The notes beneath the pieces were generated by a model. That model did not search any database and was not told where the DNA came from. It saw nothing but the letters and a program-made list of their open reading frames with translations. Made by a program: the position numbers and the translations under genes. Source: Chloroflexota bacterium (GTDB lineage: Bacteria; Chloroflexota; Chloroflexia; Chloroheliales; Chloroheliaceae). Taken from it: DNA of 64,000 nt. The stretch's first letter is position 1. Each line of letters opens with the position of its first letter. Location: positions 62,001 through 126,000 of the forward strand of contig JAQBPB010000068.1 of the NCBI GenBank assembly GCA_028287745.1, written 5' to 3'. Positions 48,615 to 56,636 of this stretch are shown here, one piece after another.

Positions 48615-49826
48615 ATGTTAGATGAGTTGGAACCGGCCGCCCTGGAAGCCCGCCGCCTTGCTACTGAAGCTGCTCACGCCGGGGAAATCGCCGAACGCGG
48701 GCTAAGCCACTCAGTCGCTCAACCGATTTACCAGACGACCGTCCATTCATTTAAATCACTGGAAGACCTGGACCGGGTTCAGACCAATCCTGAAGAAGGT
48801 TGGTTCTACTACCGCAACGCCTCACCTAACCGGACCGCTTTTGAAACCGCCATGGCCCGCCTGGAAGGGGCCGAAGCCGCCGTTTCGGCGGGTAGCGGCA
48901 TGGGCGCAATCTTTATCGCCCTGAGCGCCGTCCTGAAAAGTGGCGACCATATTATCGCCGATGAGAAGATCTATGGCGGCACTTTCGCCCTTTTAACCCA
49001 GCAGCTTCCCAGGTTCGGCATTGAAACCACCCTGGTTGATACCGCTGACGATCTGGCCGTCCGGACCGCTCTGCGCCCTACTACCCGGGTGCTTTTCTTT
49101 GAAACCATCACAAATCCTACCATGCAGGTCAGCAACCTACCGGCCCTGGCCGACCTGGCCCGGAAACTTGGCCTTTACTCGTTTGTGGACGCGACTTTCA
49201 GTACTCCGGCGGTTTGCCGCCCGCTGCAGTGGGGCGTGGACATTGTTTTACACGCCAGCACCAAGTACATTGGCGGCCATAGCGATGCCCTTGGCGGAAT
49301 TGTGGCCGGGCGGGCCGATATTGTCCGGGCGGCCAACATGGCCGGGCGGATGATGGGCGTCACTCAGGGGCCGTTTGATGCCTGGTTAAACGTGCGCAGC
49401 TTAAAGACTTTGCCCTTGCGTATGGCTGCCCACAGCCGTAACGCCCAGATAGTCGCCGAGTGGCTTGAGAAACACCCGGCTGTAGGCCAGGTGATGTACC
49501 CGGGCTTGCCCAGCCATCCCCAGCACGAACTGGCTAAGAAACTGATGCCGGACGGCCTTTACGGCGGTATGCTGGGTTTTGAACTGGCCGCCGGGCCGCA
49601 AGCCCTCAGCCCGTTTGTCAAAGCTCTGAAAGAAATTCAACTGGTGCCCAGCCTGGCCGATGTTATCACCACGCTCAGTCACCCGGCTATTACTTCCCAC
49701 CGCAGTTTAACGCCTGAACAACGGGCCGGAATTGGTGTGAGGGACGAATTATTGCGGCTTTCGGTCGGTATTGAAGACCCGGCCGATATCCTGGAAGACC
49801 TGGAACAGGCTTTCCGCCAGCTATAA
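48615..49826 (+). CDS. Cys/Met metabolism PLP-dependent enzyme (cystathionine gamma-synthase/methionine gamma-lyase type)
   Basis: Fold type I PLP enzyme of 403 residues. Motifs are YYRNASPNRTAFE, VSAGSGMGAIF, ITNPTMQV, VDATFSTPAVCRPL and the PLP lysine in HASTKYIGGHSD. The C-terminal SHPAITSHR is standard. This group includes cystathionine synthases and lyases and methionine gamma-lyase; sequence alone does not separate them. AAGGAGC precedes the ATG. The WalJ-like gene begins 22 nt after its stop, so the two may be co-transcribed. Confidence 0.9.
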   Translation: MLDELEPAALEARRLATEAAHAGEIAERGLSHSVAQPIYQTTVHSFKSLEDLDRVQTNPEEGWFYYRNASPNRTAFETAMARLEGAEAAVSAGSGMGAIFIALSAVLKSGDHIIADEKIYGGTFALLTQQLPRFGIETTLVDTADDLAVRTALRPTTRVLFFETITNPTMQVSNLPALADLARKLGLYSFVDATFSTPAVCRPLQWGVDIVLHASTKYIGGHSDALGGIVAGRADIVRAANMAGRMMGVTQGPFDAWLNVRSLKTLPLRMAAHSRNAQIVAEWLEKHPAVGQVMYPGLPSHPQHELAKKLMPDGLYGGMLGFELAAGPQALSPFVKALKEIQLVPSLADVITTLSHPAITSHRSLTPEQRAGIGVRDELLRLSVGIEDPADILEDLEQAFRQL

Positions 49827-49848
49827 GCAAAGCAGTCTAGAAACATCT

Positions 49849-50730
49849 ATGAAAGTAACATCTCTCTCCAGCGGTTCCAGCGGCAATTGCTACCTGGTCC
49901 AGCACGATGGCACCAACGTCTTGATTGACAGCGGCCTGACGGCGACGGCAACGGAACGCCATTTGCGCTCTTGCGGCGTCGCAATCCAGGAGATCTCGGC
50001 TATCTTTCTAACCCACGACCACAGCGACCACCTGCGCAGCGCCGGGACCCTTTCCCGTAAATGGGGCATCCCGGTAATTGCCAACGAAAAGACGCTGAAA
50101 GCTTCTCGCTACCGCTGGGATAAAGAAGTGCGGGTGGAGGCTTTGAAACAGGCTCAAAAAAGTGGTGTCCTGACCGAACCGCGCGGCTTCTACAATACCG
50201 AGGTTTTGCCTGTAGGCGGCGTGAAAAGCCTGGGCGGGTTAGAAGTCAGCAGCGTGCCGGTTTCCCACGATGCCGCCGATACGGTTTGTTATACTTTCAG
50301 GGGTGGTGGGCAGCAGGGCATCATTCTGACCGACCTGGGCTGCGCCACCGAGCCAATCTTCGAGCCTTTGTACCATAGCGACCTGATTGTGCTGGAAGCC
50401 AACCACGACCTTCAGAAGCTATTTAAAAGCAACCGCCCGCAGTTTCTGAAGTCACGAATCGCCAGCGACCACGGCCACCTTTCTAACGAACAAAGCGCCA
50501 AAATTCTGTGCCGGGTTATCGAGTGGAGCGGACTGAACCATACCGTCTGGCTGGCTCACCTATCGGAAGAAAACAACGACCCTAAAAACGCCGTAAAGTA
50601 CATGAACATGTGCCTGGAAAATCACGACATCAAGAACTTTATGCTTAAAGTGGCCCTGCGAGATAAACCCAGCCTGACCTGGGACGCCCAGGATTCACTT
50701 TTCCAGGCTCAAATGTTGTTCGATTTCTAA
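49849..50730 (+). CDS. metallo-beta-lactamase fold hydrolase, WalJ/YycJ-like
   Basis: A 293-residue protein with the metal motif THDHSDHLRSAG near residue 58 and the start LSSGSSGNCYLVQ, characteristic of the YycJ/WalJ group, which are DNA-related hydrolases thought to act in genome maintenance. LEANHD and DHGHLSNEQSA complete the metal and substrate region. The ATG at 49849 is the natural start (the frame opens at 49771 within the previous gene). The ribosome binding site is weak, suggesting coupling to the upstream gene. Confidence 0.9.
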   Translation: MKVTSLSSGSSGNCYLVQHDGTNVLIDSGLTATATERHLRSCGVAIQEISAIFLTHDHSDHLRSAGTLSRKWGIPVIANEKTLKASRYRWDKEVRVEALKQAQKSGVLTEPRGFYNTEVLPVGGVKSLGGLEVSSVPVSHDAADTVCYTFRGGGQQGIILTDLGCATEPIFEPLYHSDLIVLEANHDLQKLFKSNRPQFLKSRIASDHGHLSNEQSAKILCRVIEWSGLNHTVWLAHLSEENNDPKNAVKYMNMCLENHDIKNFMLKVALRDKPSLTWDAQDSLFQAQMLFDF

Positions 50731-50836
50731 GAAACTGTGAAACAATCCCGGCTTTTTTGCGTAGAATGCTTGAAGTAATACCTTTGTCCGCTCCCGTAGT
50801 TGCAAATCTTATTGCAAACAGCATAAGGAGGAATTA

Positions 50837-51559
50837 ATGACTCAATCCCAAGAGAATATTACAGACCTGAACGACAATGGTTTGTTGGACTTAGATGTAT
50901 ATTTTGACTTTCTATGTCCTTACTCGTACCAGGCCGCGTTGTGGGTCAAAGAAGTAAGTGAGTTAATGGGTTCGGATGTTATGGCGGTACGCTGGCGTTT
51001 TCTCTCGCTAGACCAGCTTAAAAAGGCTTCCACTAATGCTAGCTGGAACATCTGGGACCAGCAAGTTGATGACCCGGAAGCCCGTGGGTTATTGCCATTT
51101 GTGGCCGGTGGAACGGCCTATGAACTGGGTGGCGAAGATACTTTGTTGAAATTTTATATGTCACTGGGCCGCATGTACCACGAAGAAGGCCAGCCGGTCT
51201 GGGAAAAGAACTTTATAGAACAGGCCTGGAAAGAAGCCGGGCTGTCCACCGACGCCCTGGGTGGTGTGCTGGACGGTTCGAACCGGGCAGGTTACCAGAA
51301 ACTACAGCAGGACCATACCGAAGCGCTGGAGCGCTACAACGCTTTTGGGGTACCAACCCTGGTCTTTGAAGAACACCGGCCCTTCTTCCTGAAAATTATG
51401 CCTCGTCCGGCCGACATTACCGACTCCCTGGAACTTTTCCAGCATGTCCAGCGCCTGGCGATGGGCTTTAAAAATGTTCTGGAATACAAAAAAGTTCTGA
51501 CCAAAGAGCAGCAAGCCGATCTTAAAGAGAATGGTAAAGACTGGACGGCAGGGTTGTAG
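50837..51559 (+). CDS. DsbA-like thioredoxin-fold protein, CPYS active site
   Basis: A 240-residue cytosolic protein of the DsbA/2-hydroxychromene isomerase-like fold. The N-terminal YFDFLCPYSYQAA replaces the CxxC pair with CPYS, so only one redox cysteine remains. The cis-proline region is AFGVPTLVF. A single-cysteine active site is known in mycothiol- or glutathione-dependent and FrnE-like relatives; it rules out a simple disulfide oxidase. AAGGAGG precedes the ATG. A terminator follows. Confidence 0.82.
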   Translation: MTQSQENITDLNDNGLLDLDVYFDFLCPYSYQAALWVKEVSELMGSDVMAVRWRFLSLDQLKKASTNASWNIWDQQVDDPEARGLLPFVAGGTAYELGGEDTLLKFYMSLGRMYHEEGQPVWEKNFIEQAWKEAGLSTDALGGVLDGSNRAGYQKLQQDHTEALERYNAFGVPTLVFEEHRPFFLKIMPRPADITDSLELFQHVQRLAMGFKNVLEYKKVLTKEQQADLKENGKDWTAGL

Positions 51560-51585
51560 TTTCCTTCTAAGTTTGCAGTAAAAAT

Positions 51586-51614
51586 AAAAAGCCCGGCTCC
51601 GGCCGGGCTTTTTT
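51586..51614 (+). terminator. terminator of the DsbA-like gene
   Basis: AAAAAGCCCGGC and GCCGGGCTTTTT form a strong stem around TCCG, with a six-T run. Confidence 0.92.
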
Positions 51615-51723
51615 CGATTTAAATGCAAATTTTCGGCTGGTGTGTTATCTTGCTGACATTACCCTGAGCTGCTTGTTGGATTTAACAAATTCTTGAAAAT
51701 TAGAATAGGAAAAGAACTAACTC

Positions 51724-52488
51724 TTGCTTACTTTAACCACGTATTTACTGGCATGCGCTGTTTTTTTGGGAGCTGGTTTTGCTAAAGGTGTCATTGGTTT
51801 TGGTTTGAACTTTATTGCTATCCCGACCATGGTCTTAATTCTAAGCGGCGAAACGGCCGCTCGTGACGGGATTGTAATGGTCACTATCGTCAATTTTCTC
51901 AACAACTTTTTACTGGTTGCCGGTTGGAGTGGGCCAACCACCTGGCCGCAAATCCGGCGCATCCGCCCTTTGATTATCGCCGGGATAATCGGGATTCTGG
52001 CCGGTTCTACCTTGTTGGTCCTGCTAAATCCTCGCGTGGTCACCCTTATAATCGGCTTATTGACGATTATGTTTGTGCTGACGGCTAAAGCTCGCCAGAA
52101 CTGGCGGCTGACGCCTGGCCGGGATAAGATTGTGGCCCCGCTGGCGGGATTAACCTCCGGGATGATGGCCGGGGTCAGCGGCATTGCTACCCCTATCCTG
52201 GTAGCCTACCTTTACAACCTTAAATTGGCCCGGCGTGATTTCGTCTATACGCTGAGCGTGTTGTTTATAATCTATAGCCTGGTCCAGGTTATATCCTACG
52301 GGGTGCTGGGCCTTTACCGGCTTGAAACGGTGTTGATAAGCCTGACGTTTGTAGTACCGGTTATGATTGGCACATGGCTGGGAGGCAGGATTCAGAGCAA
52401 AATCAGCCAGGTGCTGTTTAACCGGCTGGTCCTGATCTCGCTCTTAATCCTGGGCCTGGACCTGGTACGGCGAGCGGTCCTGGCCTAA
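51724..52488 (+). CDS. TauE/SafE-family membrane permease
   Basis: A 254-residue protein with seven or eight membrane segments and the GAGFAKGVIGFGLNFIAIPT repeat signature (given by GFAKGVIGFG), plus the mirrored second half GLTSGMMAGVSGIATPIL. Family members export sulfite, sulfonates or other organic anions. TTG at 51724 follows AGGAAAAGA. It converges on the L-2-hydroxyglutarate oxidase gene with only 3 nt between stops, with no terminator visible. Confidence 0.88.
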   Translation: MLTLTTYLLACAVFLGAGFAKGVIGFGLNFIAIPTMVLILSGETAARDGIVMVTIVNFLNNFLLVAGWSGPTTWPQIRRIRPLIIAGIIGILAGSTLLVLLNPRVVTLIIGLLTIMFVLTAKARQNWRLTPGRDKIVAPLAGLTSGMMAGVSGIATPILVAYLYNLKLARRDFVYTLSVLFIIYSLVQVISYGVLGLYRLETVLISLTFVVPVMIGTWLGGRIQSKISQVLFNRLVLISLLILGLDLVRRAVLA

Positions 52489-52491
52489 ATA

Positions 52492-53781
52492 CTAAAAGGT
52501 CCGCCTGAATACCTCATCGGCGAAATTAAAATCCTTGCCGGCTTCGTCGGCGATCATCCTGGCTATTACTAGCGAGGAAGTCGCGGCCGGAGAAGGTGCG
52601 TTCTGGACGTGCGCGACATTTGGACCATGCTGAATCAGGAAGTCGTCTACCAGGCGGCCATCCGGGGCGAGCGCCTGGGCCCGGACTCCGCTCGGGCCGG
52701 GTAAGAGGTCCTCGCCGGTAACTTCCGGCATATAGCGCTGCAATGACTCGACGAACCCGGCCTTATTATAATCCCGGTACATCTCTTCCAACCCCATTTT
52801 CCAGTATTTGCCTGCCATCTTCCAGAAGCCGGGAAATTTGAAGGTTTCCAACAGCTCGGCGGGGTTAACTTTCCAGCGCTGGTAGCCTTCCCGGGCGAAA
52901 GCCAGCACTGCATTAGGACCGGCCCAGACCTGACCATCCATCCGGCGGGTAAAATGTACTCCCAGGAACGGGAAGCGCGGGTCCGGCACCGGGTAAATCA
53001 TAGATTTGACCATCGCCCTTTTCTCAGGCCGCAGGACATAATAATCGCCCCGGAAAGGCACGATCTGGACCGGGCTGGCCTTGCCGCTCATCCGGCTTAA
53101 TTTGTCCGACTGCAAGCCGCCGCAGGTAACTACGAAACGGGCCTGAATTTCACTTTCCAACCGGGTATTGATATCCACTTTGAGGTTTAAAACGCTGTGC
53201 CCGGCCCGGTCTTTCAGGCCCATAACCTGGCAGCCGGTGACGATTTCGCCGCCTTGTTGCTGGATTTCACGAGCATAACTGCGGGCGACCTGGACGTAGT
53301 CAATAATGCCAGTATTAGGCGAGTAAATTGCTTTAATCCCGGCGGCATAAGGTTCCAGTTCTTTAAGGCGTTCCGGCCCGACCAGTTCCAACCCCTGTAC
53401 GCCGTTCGACAGGCCACGCTGGTAAAGCTCGGCCAGCTTGGGCAATTCGCTTTCGTCCAGGGCTACAATCACTTTGCCGCAAAGCTCATATGAAATGCCG
53501 TGCTGGTCGCAATATTCAAGCATTTCTTTGTGCCCGGCGACACAGGCTTTAGCCTTAAGGGAGCCGGGTGTGTAATAAATCCCGGTGTGAATGACCCCGC
53601 TATTATGCCCAGACTGGTGCAGCGCAATGTCGGCTTCTTTTTCCAGTACGGCCAACTTTATACCGGGTTGGCGCTTCAAGAACTCGCGGGCAGTCGCCAG
53701 CCCAACGATTCCGCCGCCTACTATTACCAGGTCGTAACTGTTACGGGCAGGAGTCCGGTTGTATGAAAGAGCTTGCTCCAT
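52492..53781 (-). CDS. lhgO: L-2-hydroxyglutarate oxidase
   Basis: FAD-dependent enzyme that oxidises L-2-hydroxyglutarate to 2-oxoglutarate. The nucleotide motif VIVGGGIVGLATAREFL and the family signatures HQSGHNSGVIHTGIYY, GIIDYVQVARSYA, VTCGGLQSDKLS and FLGVHFTRRMDG are present. Length 429 is normal, with about ten extra N-terminal residues. AAAGG precedes the ATG. Single-gene unit on the minus strand. Confidence 0.92.
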   Translation of the reverse strand: MEQALSYNRTPARNSYDLVIVGGGIVGLATAREFLKRQPGIKLAVLEKEADIALHQSGHNSGVIHTGIYYTPGSLKAKACVAGHKEMLEYCDQHGISYELCGKVIVALDESELPKLAELYQRGLSNGVQGLELVGPERLKELEPYAAGIKAIYSPNTGIIDYVQVARSYAREIQQQGGEIVTGCQVMGLKDRAGHSVLNLKVDINTRLESEIQARFVVTCGGLQSDKLSRMSGKASPVQIVPFRGDYYVLRPEKRAMVKSMIYPVPDPRFPFLGVHFTRRMDGQVWAGPNAVLAFAREGYQRWKVNPAELLETFKFPGFWKMAGKYWKMGLEEMYRDYNKAGFVESLQRYMPEVTGEDLLPGPSGVRAQALAPDGRLVDDFLIQHGPNVAHVQNAPSPAATSSLVIARMIADEAGKDFNFADEVFRRTF

Positions 53782-54018
53782 TTATTGATTAACCTTTGTG
53801 TTAGCTTTGAAGTTACGTATACCTATATCTTAACACGTAAGGCTACTCCCGAAAATTCCCATCCGAATAACTTCTTTAACTTAAATATTACCTTCAAAAG
53901 TTAGGGTATAGAATATGCTTTTGGCCCTATAATACCGGATTTTCATTGGGAAATAAGTGGGATTAAGCTTGTAGTGGGTTTGTTGGGTTATAAGGTCAAA
54001 AAGCAGGGAGGCTATTTG
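53782..54018. other. divergent upstream region of lhgO and the duplicated membrane protein
   Basis: No gene. A TATAAT near 53929-53934 may be the -10 box for the plus-strand gene. Its ribosome binding site is GGGAGG at 54005-54010. Confidence 0.4.
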
Positions 54019-54684
54019 ATGAAACGTTTTATAAAGGAGCATGCGTTAACCCTGGTGATGTTTGGCTTTTTCTTTATTGCTCTGGGCGGCCAGATTATCA
54101 CCGGCTATTCAACCAATAACGAGGAGTTAAAGTCTCACGGCCAACCGGCGGAAAGTTTTGCGGGTTACCTCGTCAGTGGGCACTTTATTGAGGCGGTTTT
54201 TGAGAACTGGGAAAGCGAATTCTTGCAAATGGGCTGCTACGTCCTGTTTACCAGTTTCTTGAAGCAAAAAGGCGCGGCTGAGTCAAAACCGCTTGAAGGT
54301 GAGGCGGCACAGGACGAAGACCCGAATACAAAAAGGAATGAGCCGGGTGTACCCTGGCCGGTTAAGAAAGGTGGTTTGGCCTTAAAACTGTACGAGTATT
54401 CCCTGACCATTGTCCTGTTTTCGCTTTTTATCATTTCTTTTTTGCTGCATGCTTACGGAGGGTCCGTGGAATACTGCCAACAACAGCAGCAGCACGGTGA
54501 GCAGTGTACCGGGATGTTAGGTTTTATGGCAACCTCTGAATTCTGGTTTCAATCTTTTCAAAACTGGCAAAGTGAATTTTTATCGGTGGGAGTGCTTGTA
54601 GTGCTGACCATTTTCCTGCGGCAGAAGGGTTCGCCCGAATCCAAGCCGGTTGCTACGCCCCACTATAAGACCGGGACCGAGTAG
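54019..54684 (+). CDS. membrane protein with internal duplication (DUF6766-like)
   Basis: A 221-residue protein with four membrane segments in two copies of one unit. SEFLQMGCYVLFTSFLKQKG in the first half corresponds to SEFLSVGVLVVLTIFLRQKG in the second, each followed by ESKP. The linker between halves is charged and Pro-rich. GGGAGG precedes ATG 54019; the frame upstream to 53974 is unlikely. Function unknown; it resembles DUF6766 proteins of unknown role. Confidence 0.8.
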   Translation: MKRFIKEHALTLVMFGFFFIALGGQIITGYSTNNEELKSHGQPAESFAGYLVSGHFIEAVFENWESEFLQMGCYVLFTSFLKQKGAAESKPLEGEAAQDEDPNTKRNEPGVPWPVKKGGLALKLYEYSLTIVLFSLFIISFLLHAYGGSVEYCQQQQQHGEQCTGMLGFMATSEFWFQSFQNWQSEFLSVGVLVVLTIFLRQKGSPESKPVATPHYKTGTE

Positions 54685-54734
54685 GGCAGGGGTGGTTTAC
54701 CTTTCCCTCAAACCCGGCTAATCGCGGGTACAAA

Positions 54735-54768
54735 AAAAAGGCGGCCGGCTAAAACCGGCCGCCTTTTT
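54735..54768. terminator. bidirectional terminator
   Basis: AAAAAGGCGGCCGG and CCGGCCGCCTTTTT form a perfect 14-bp stem with T-runs on both strands, serving the convergent DUF6766-like and acyl-CoA carboxylase genes. Confidence 0.93.
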
Positions 54769-54773
54769 CTATT

Positions 54774-56354
54774 TTAAACCGGGGTGACGCTGTTATGCTT
54801 GCTCGGCCACTCGCGGCCTTTGCCTTCGTAGACATCGTAACGCTTAATCAGTTCGGTCCGGAGTTGTTCGCCCGGAATAACCGCGTCGACAATCAGCTCG
54901 CTGGCGAGGTGATAAATATCAATGTCTTCTTTGTATTCGGAGCGTTTGGCCTGGACGAAAGCTTCGCGTTCCTCTTCCGGTTTTTCCATAATCTGGTTAT
55001 AGAATACGGCGTTGATGGCTGCTTCCGGTCCCATTACGGCAATCTGGGCCGAAGGCAGGGCAATCGTGCAGTCCGGGCCGAAAGCCGGACCGGCCATGGC
55101 GTACAGCCCGGCGCCGTAGCACTTACGTACCACCACGCAAATTTTTGGCACGGTCGCTTCGGAGACGGCCATAATCATTTTAGCGCCGTGGCGGATGATG
55201 CCCTGCCGCTCGACTTTAGAGCCAATCATAAAGCCCGGCACGTCGGCCAGGAACAGCAGCGGGATATTAAAAGCGTTGCACAACCAGATAAAACGGGCCG
55301 CTTTATCGGCCGAATCTACAAAAAGCACGCCGCCCTTTTCCCGGCTCTGGTTGGCGACAATCCCGACCACCCGGCCGTTTATCCGGGCCAACCCGGTAAT
55401 AAGCTCTTTGGCGAATAATTTCTTGATGTCGAACCAGCTACCTTCATCAATCAGGCGGTTGATAAGGTCAAACATATTGAAAGCTTTATTCTGGTTTAGC
55501 GGGACTATTTCCGAAATAGGTTTTCCTTCCAGCGGGTCGTGCGGGTGGCTTTGCGGCGGCATTTCGGTGTAGTTGGAGGGGAAATAGCTCAGGTAGCGCC
55601 GGGCGGCCGCAATGGCTTCTTCCTCGGTTTTAACCAACATATCCCCACAACCGCTTTCGGTGCAGTGCATCCGGGCTCCGCCCATTTCTTCCAGGCTAAC
55701 TTTCTCACCGATGACCATTTCGGCCATGCGCGGCGAACCCAGGTACATGCTGGCGTTACCTTCAACCATAATGACGATATCGCAGAAAGCCGGAATATAG
55801 GCTCCACCGGCCGCGCTCGGGCCAAACAGCATACATATCTGGGGTACGATGCCGCTTAACCGGACCTCGTTATAAAAAATCCGCCCGGCATGGCGTTCTC
55901 CCGGGAACATTGCCACCTGGTCGGTTATCCTGGCTCCGGCTGAGTCGATCAGGTAGAGCAGGGGTATGCGGTATTCGAGGGCTTTTTCCTGGATATGCAA
56001 GATTTTCTGGACCGTTTTCGCGCCCCAGCTACCTGCTTTAACCGTGCTGTCATTCGCCATAATGGCGACCCGGCGCCCGCCAATCTTGCCGAAGCCGGTG
56101 ACTACGCCATCGGCGGCCAGTTCGGGCTGGTCCCAGTTTGCCATCAGGCCGTCTTCAACAAAAGATTCAAGGTCTAGCAGCAGGTTCAGGCGGTCGCGCA
56201 CGAACAGTTTCTTCTGGCTGGGCAGTTTGTCGCGGTATTTTTTAGGCCCGCCCGCCAGGGCTTTAGCGGTCTTTTCGGCCAGCGAGGCATTCATTTCCGC
56301 TACCGGGTCAATGCTCTGGGTTTGCAGTTGTTGAGTTGGTTCAGTCACTTTCAT
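54774..56354 (-). CDS. acyl-CoA carboxylase carboxyltransferase subunit
   Basis: Carboxyltransferase (crotonase-fold, two-half) subunit of a biotin-dependent acyl-CoA carboxylase, most like PccB/AccD5 types. Length 526 is normal. The family motifs IDSAGARITDQV, GPSAAGGAYIPAF, FVDSADKAARF, FLADVPGFMIGS and CYGAGLYAMAGPAFGP are present. No biotin carboxylase or biotin carrier gene is adjacent, so its partners lie elsewhere. AAAGGGG precedes the ATG at 56354. Substrate (acetyl, propionyl or longer CoA) undetermined. Confidence 0.92.
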   Translation of the reverse strand: MKVTEPTQQLQTQSIDPVAEMNASLAEKTAKALAGGPKKYRDKLPSQKKLFVRDRLNLLLDLESFVEDGLMANWDQPELAADGVVTGFGKIGGRRVAIMANDSTVKAGSWGAKTVQKILHIQEKALEYRIPLLYLIDSAGARITDQVAMFPGERHAGRIFYNEVRLSGIVPQICMLFGPSAAGGAYIPAFCDIVIMVEGNASMYLGSPRMAEMVIGEKVSLEEMGGARMHCTESGCGDMLVKTEEEAIAAARRYLSYFPSNYTEMPPQSHPHDPLEGKPISEIVPLNQNKAFNMFDLINRLIDEGSWFDIKKLFAKELITGLARINGRVVGIVANQSREKGGVLFVDSADKAARFIWLCNAFNIPLLFLADVPGFMIGSKVERQGIIRHGAKMIMAVSEATVPKICVVVRKCYGAGLYAMAGPAFGPDCTIALPSAQIAVMGPEAAINAVFYNQIMEKPEEEREAFVQAKRSEYKEDIDIYHLASELIVDAVIPGEQLRTELIKRYDVYEGKGREWPSKHNSVTPV

Positions 56355-56636
56355 TATCCCCTTTGATATTTGAAAAATTCGGTGGTGCTACAGCCGTAGT
56401 TAGCCATAAAAGCCGGTAGGTGTCAAAAAAATTAGCGATGCGGAAGCTCTTATATTCTCCTAGTGCAAGCCCGTAAGTTTTTAATTACTAAAACAGGAAG
56501 CATATTAGAAAGAAAACCTAATATACTCCCTGTTATATCTACTACCGGTTAAATGGCCCCAGGACAATTAGCCGGTAAAAGGGTTTCTGGTTTCTCCCCG
56601 GTTAACGCGCCAGAACGCCGCGCTTACCGGGGGATA
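56355..56636. other. intergenic region with an inverted repeat
   Basis: No gene. AACAGGAAGCATATTAG (56492-56508) and CTAATATACTCCCTGTT (56518-56534) pair with two mismatches. A GC-rich imperfect hairpin with CCCCGG arms lies at about 56596-56633, just past the RND gene's stop. Neither has a good U-run on the minus strand. Confidence 0.4.
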
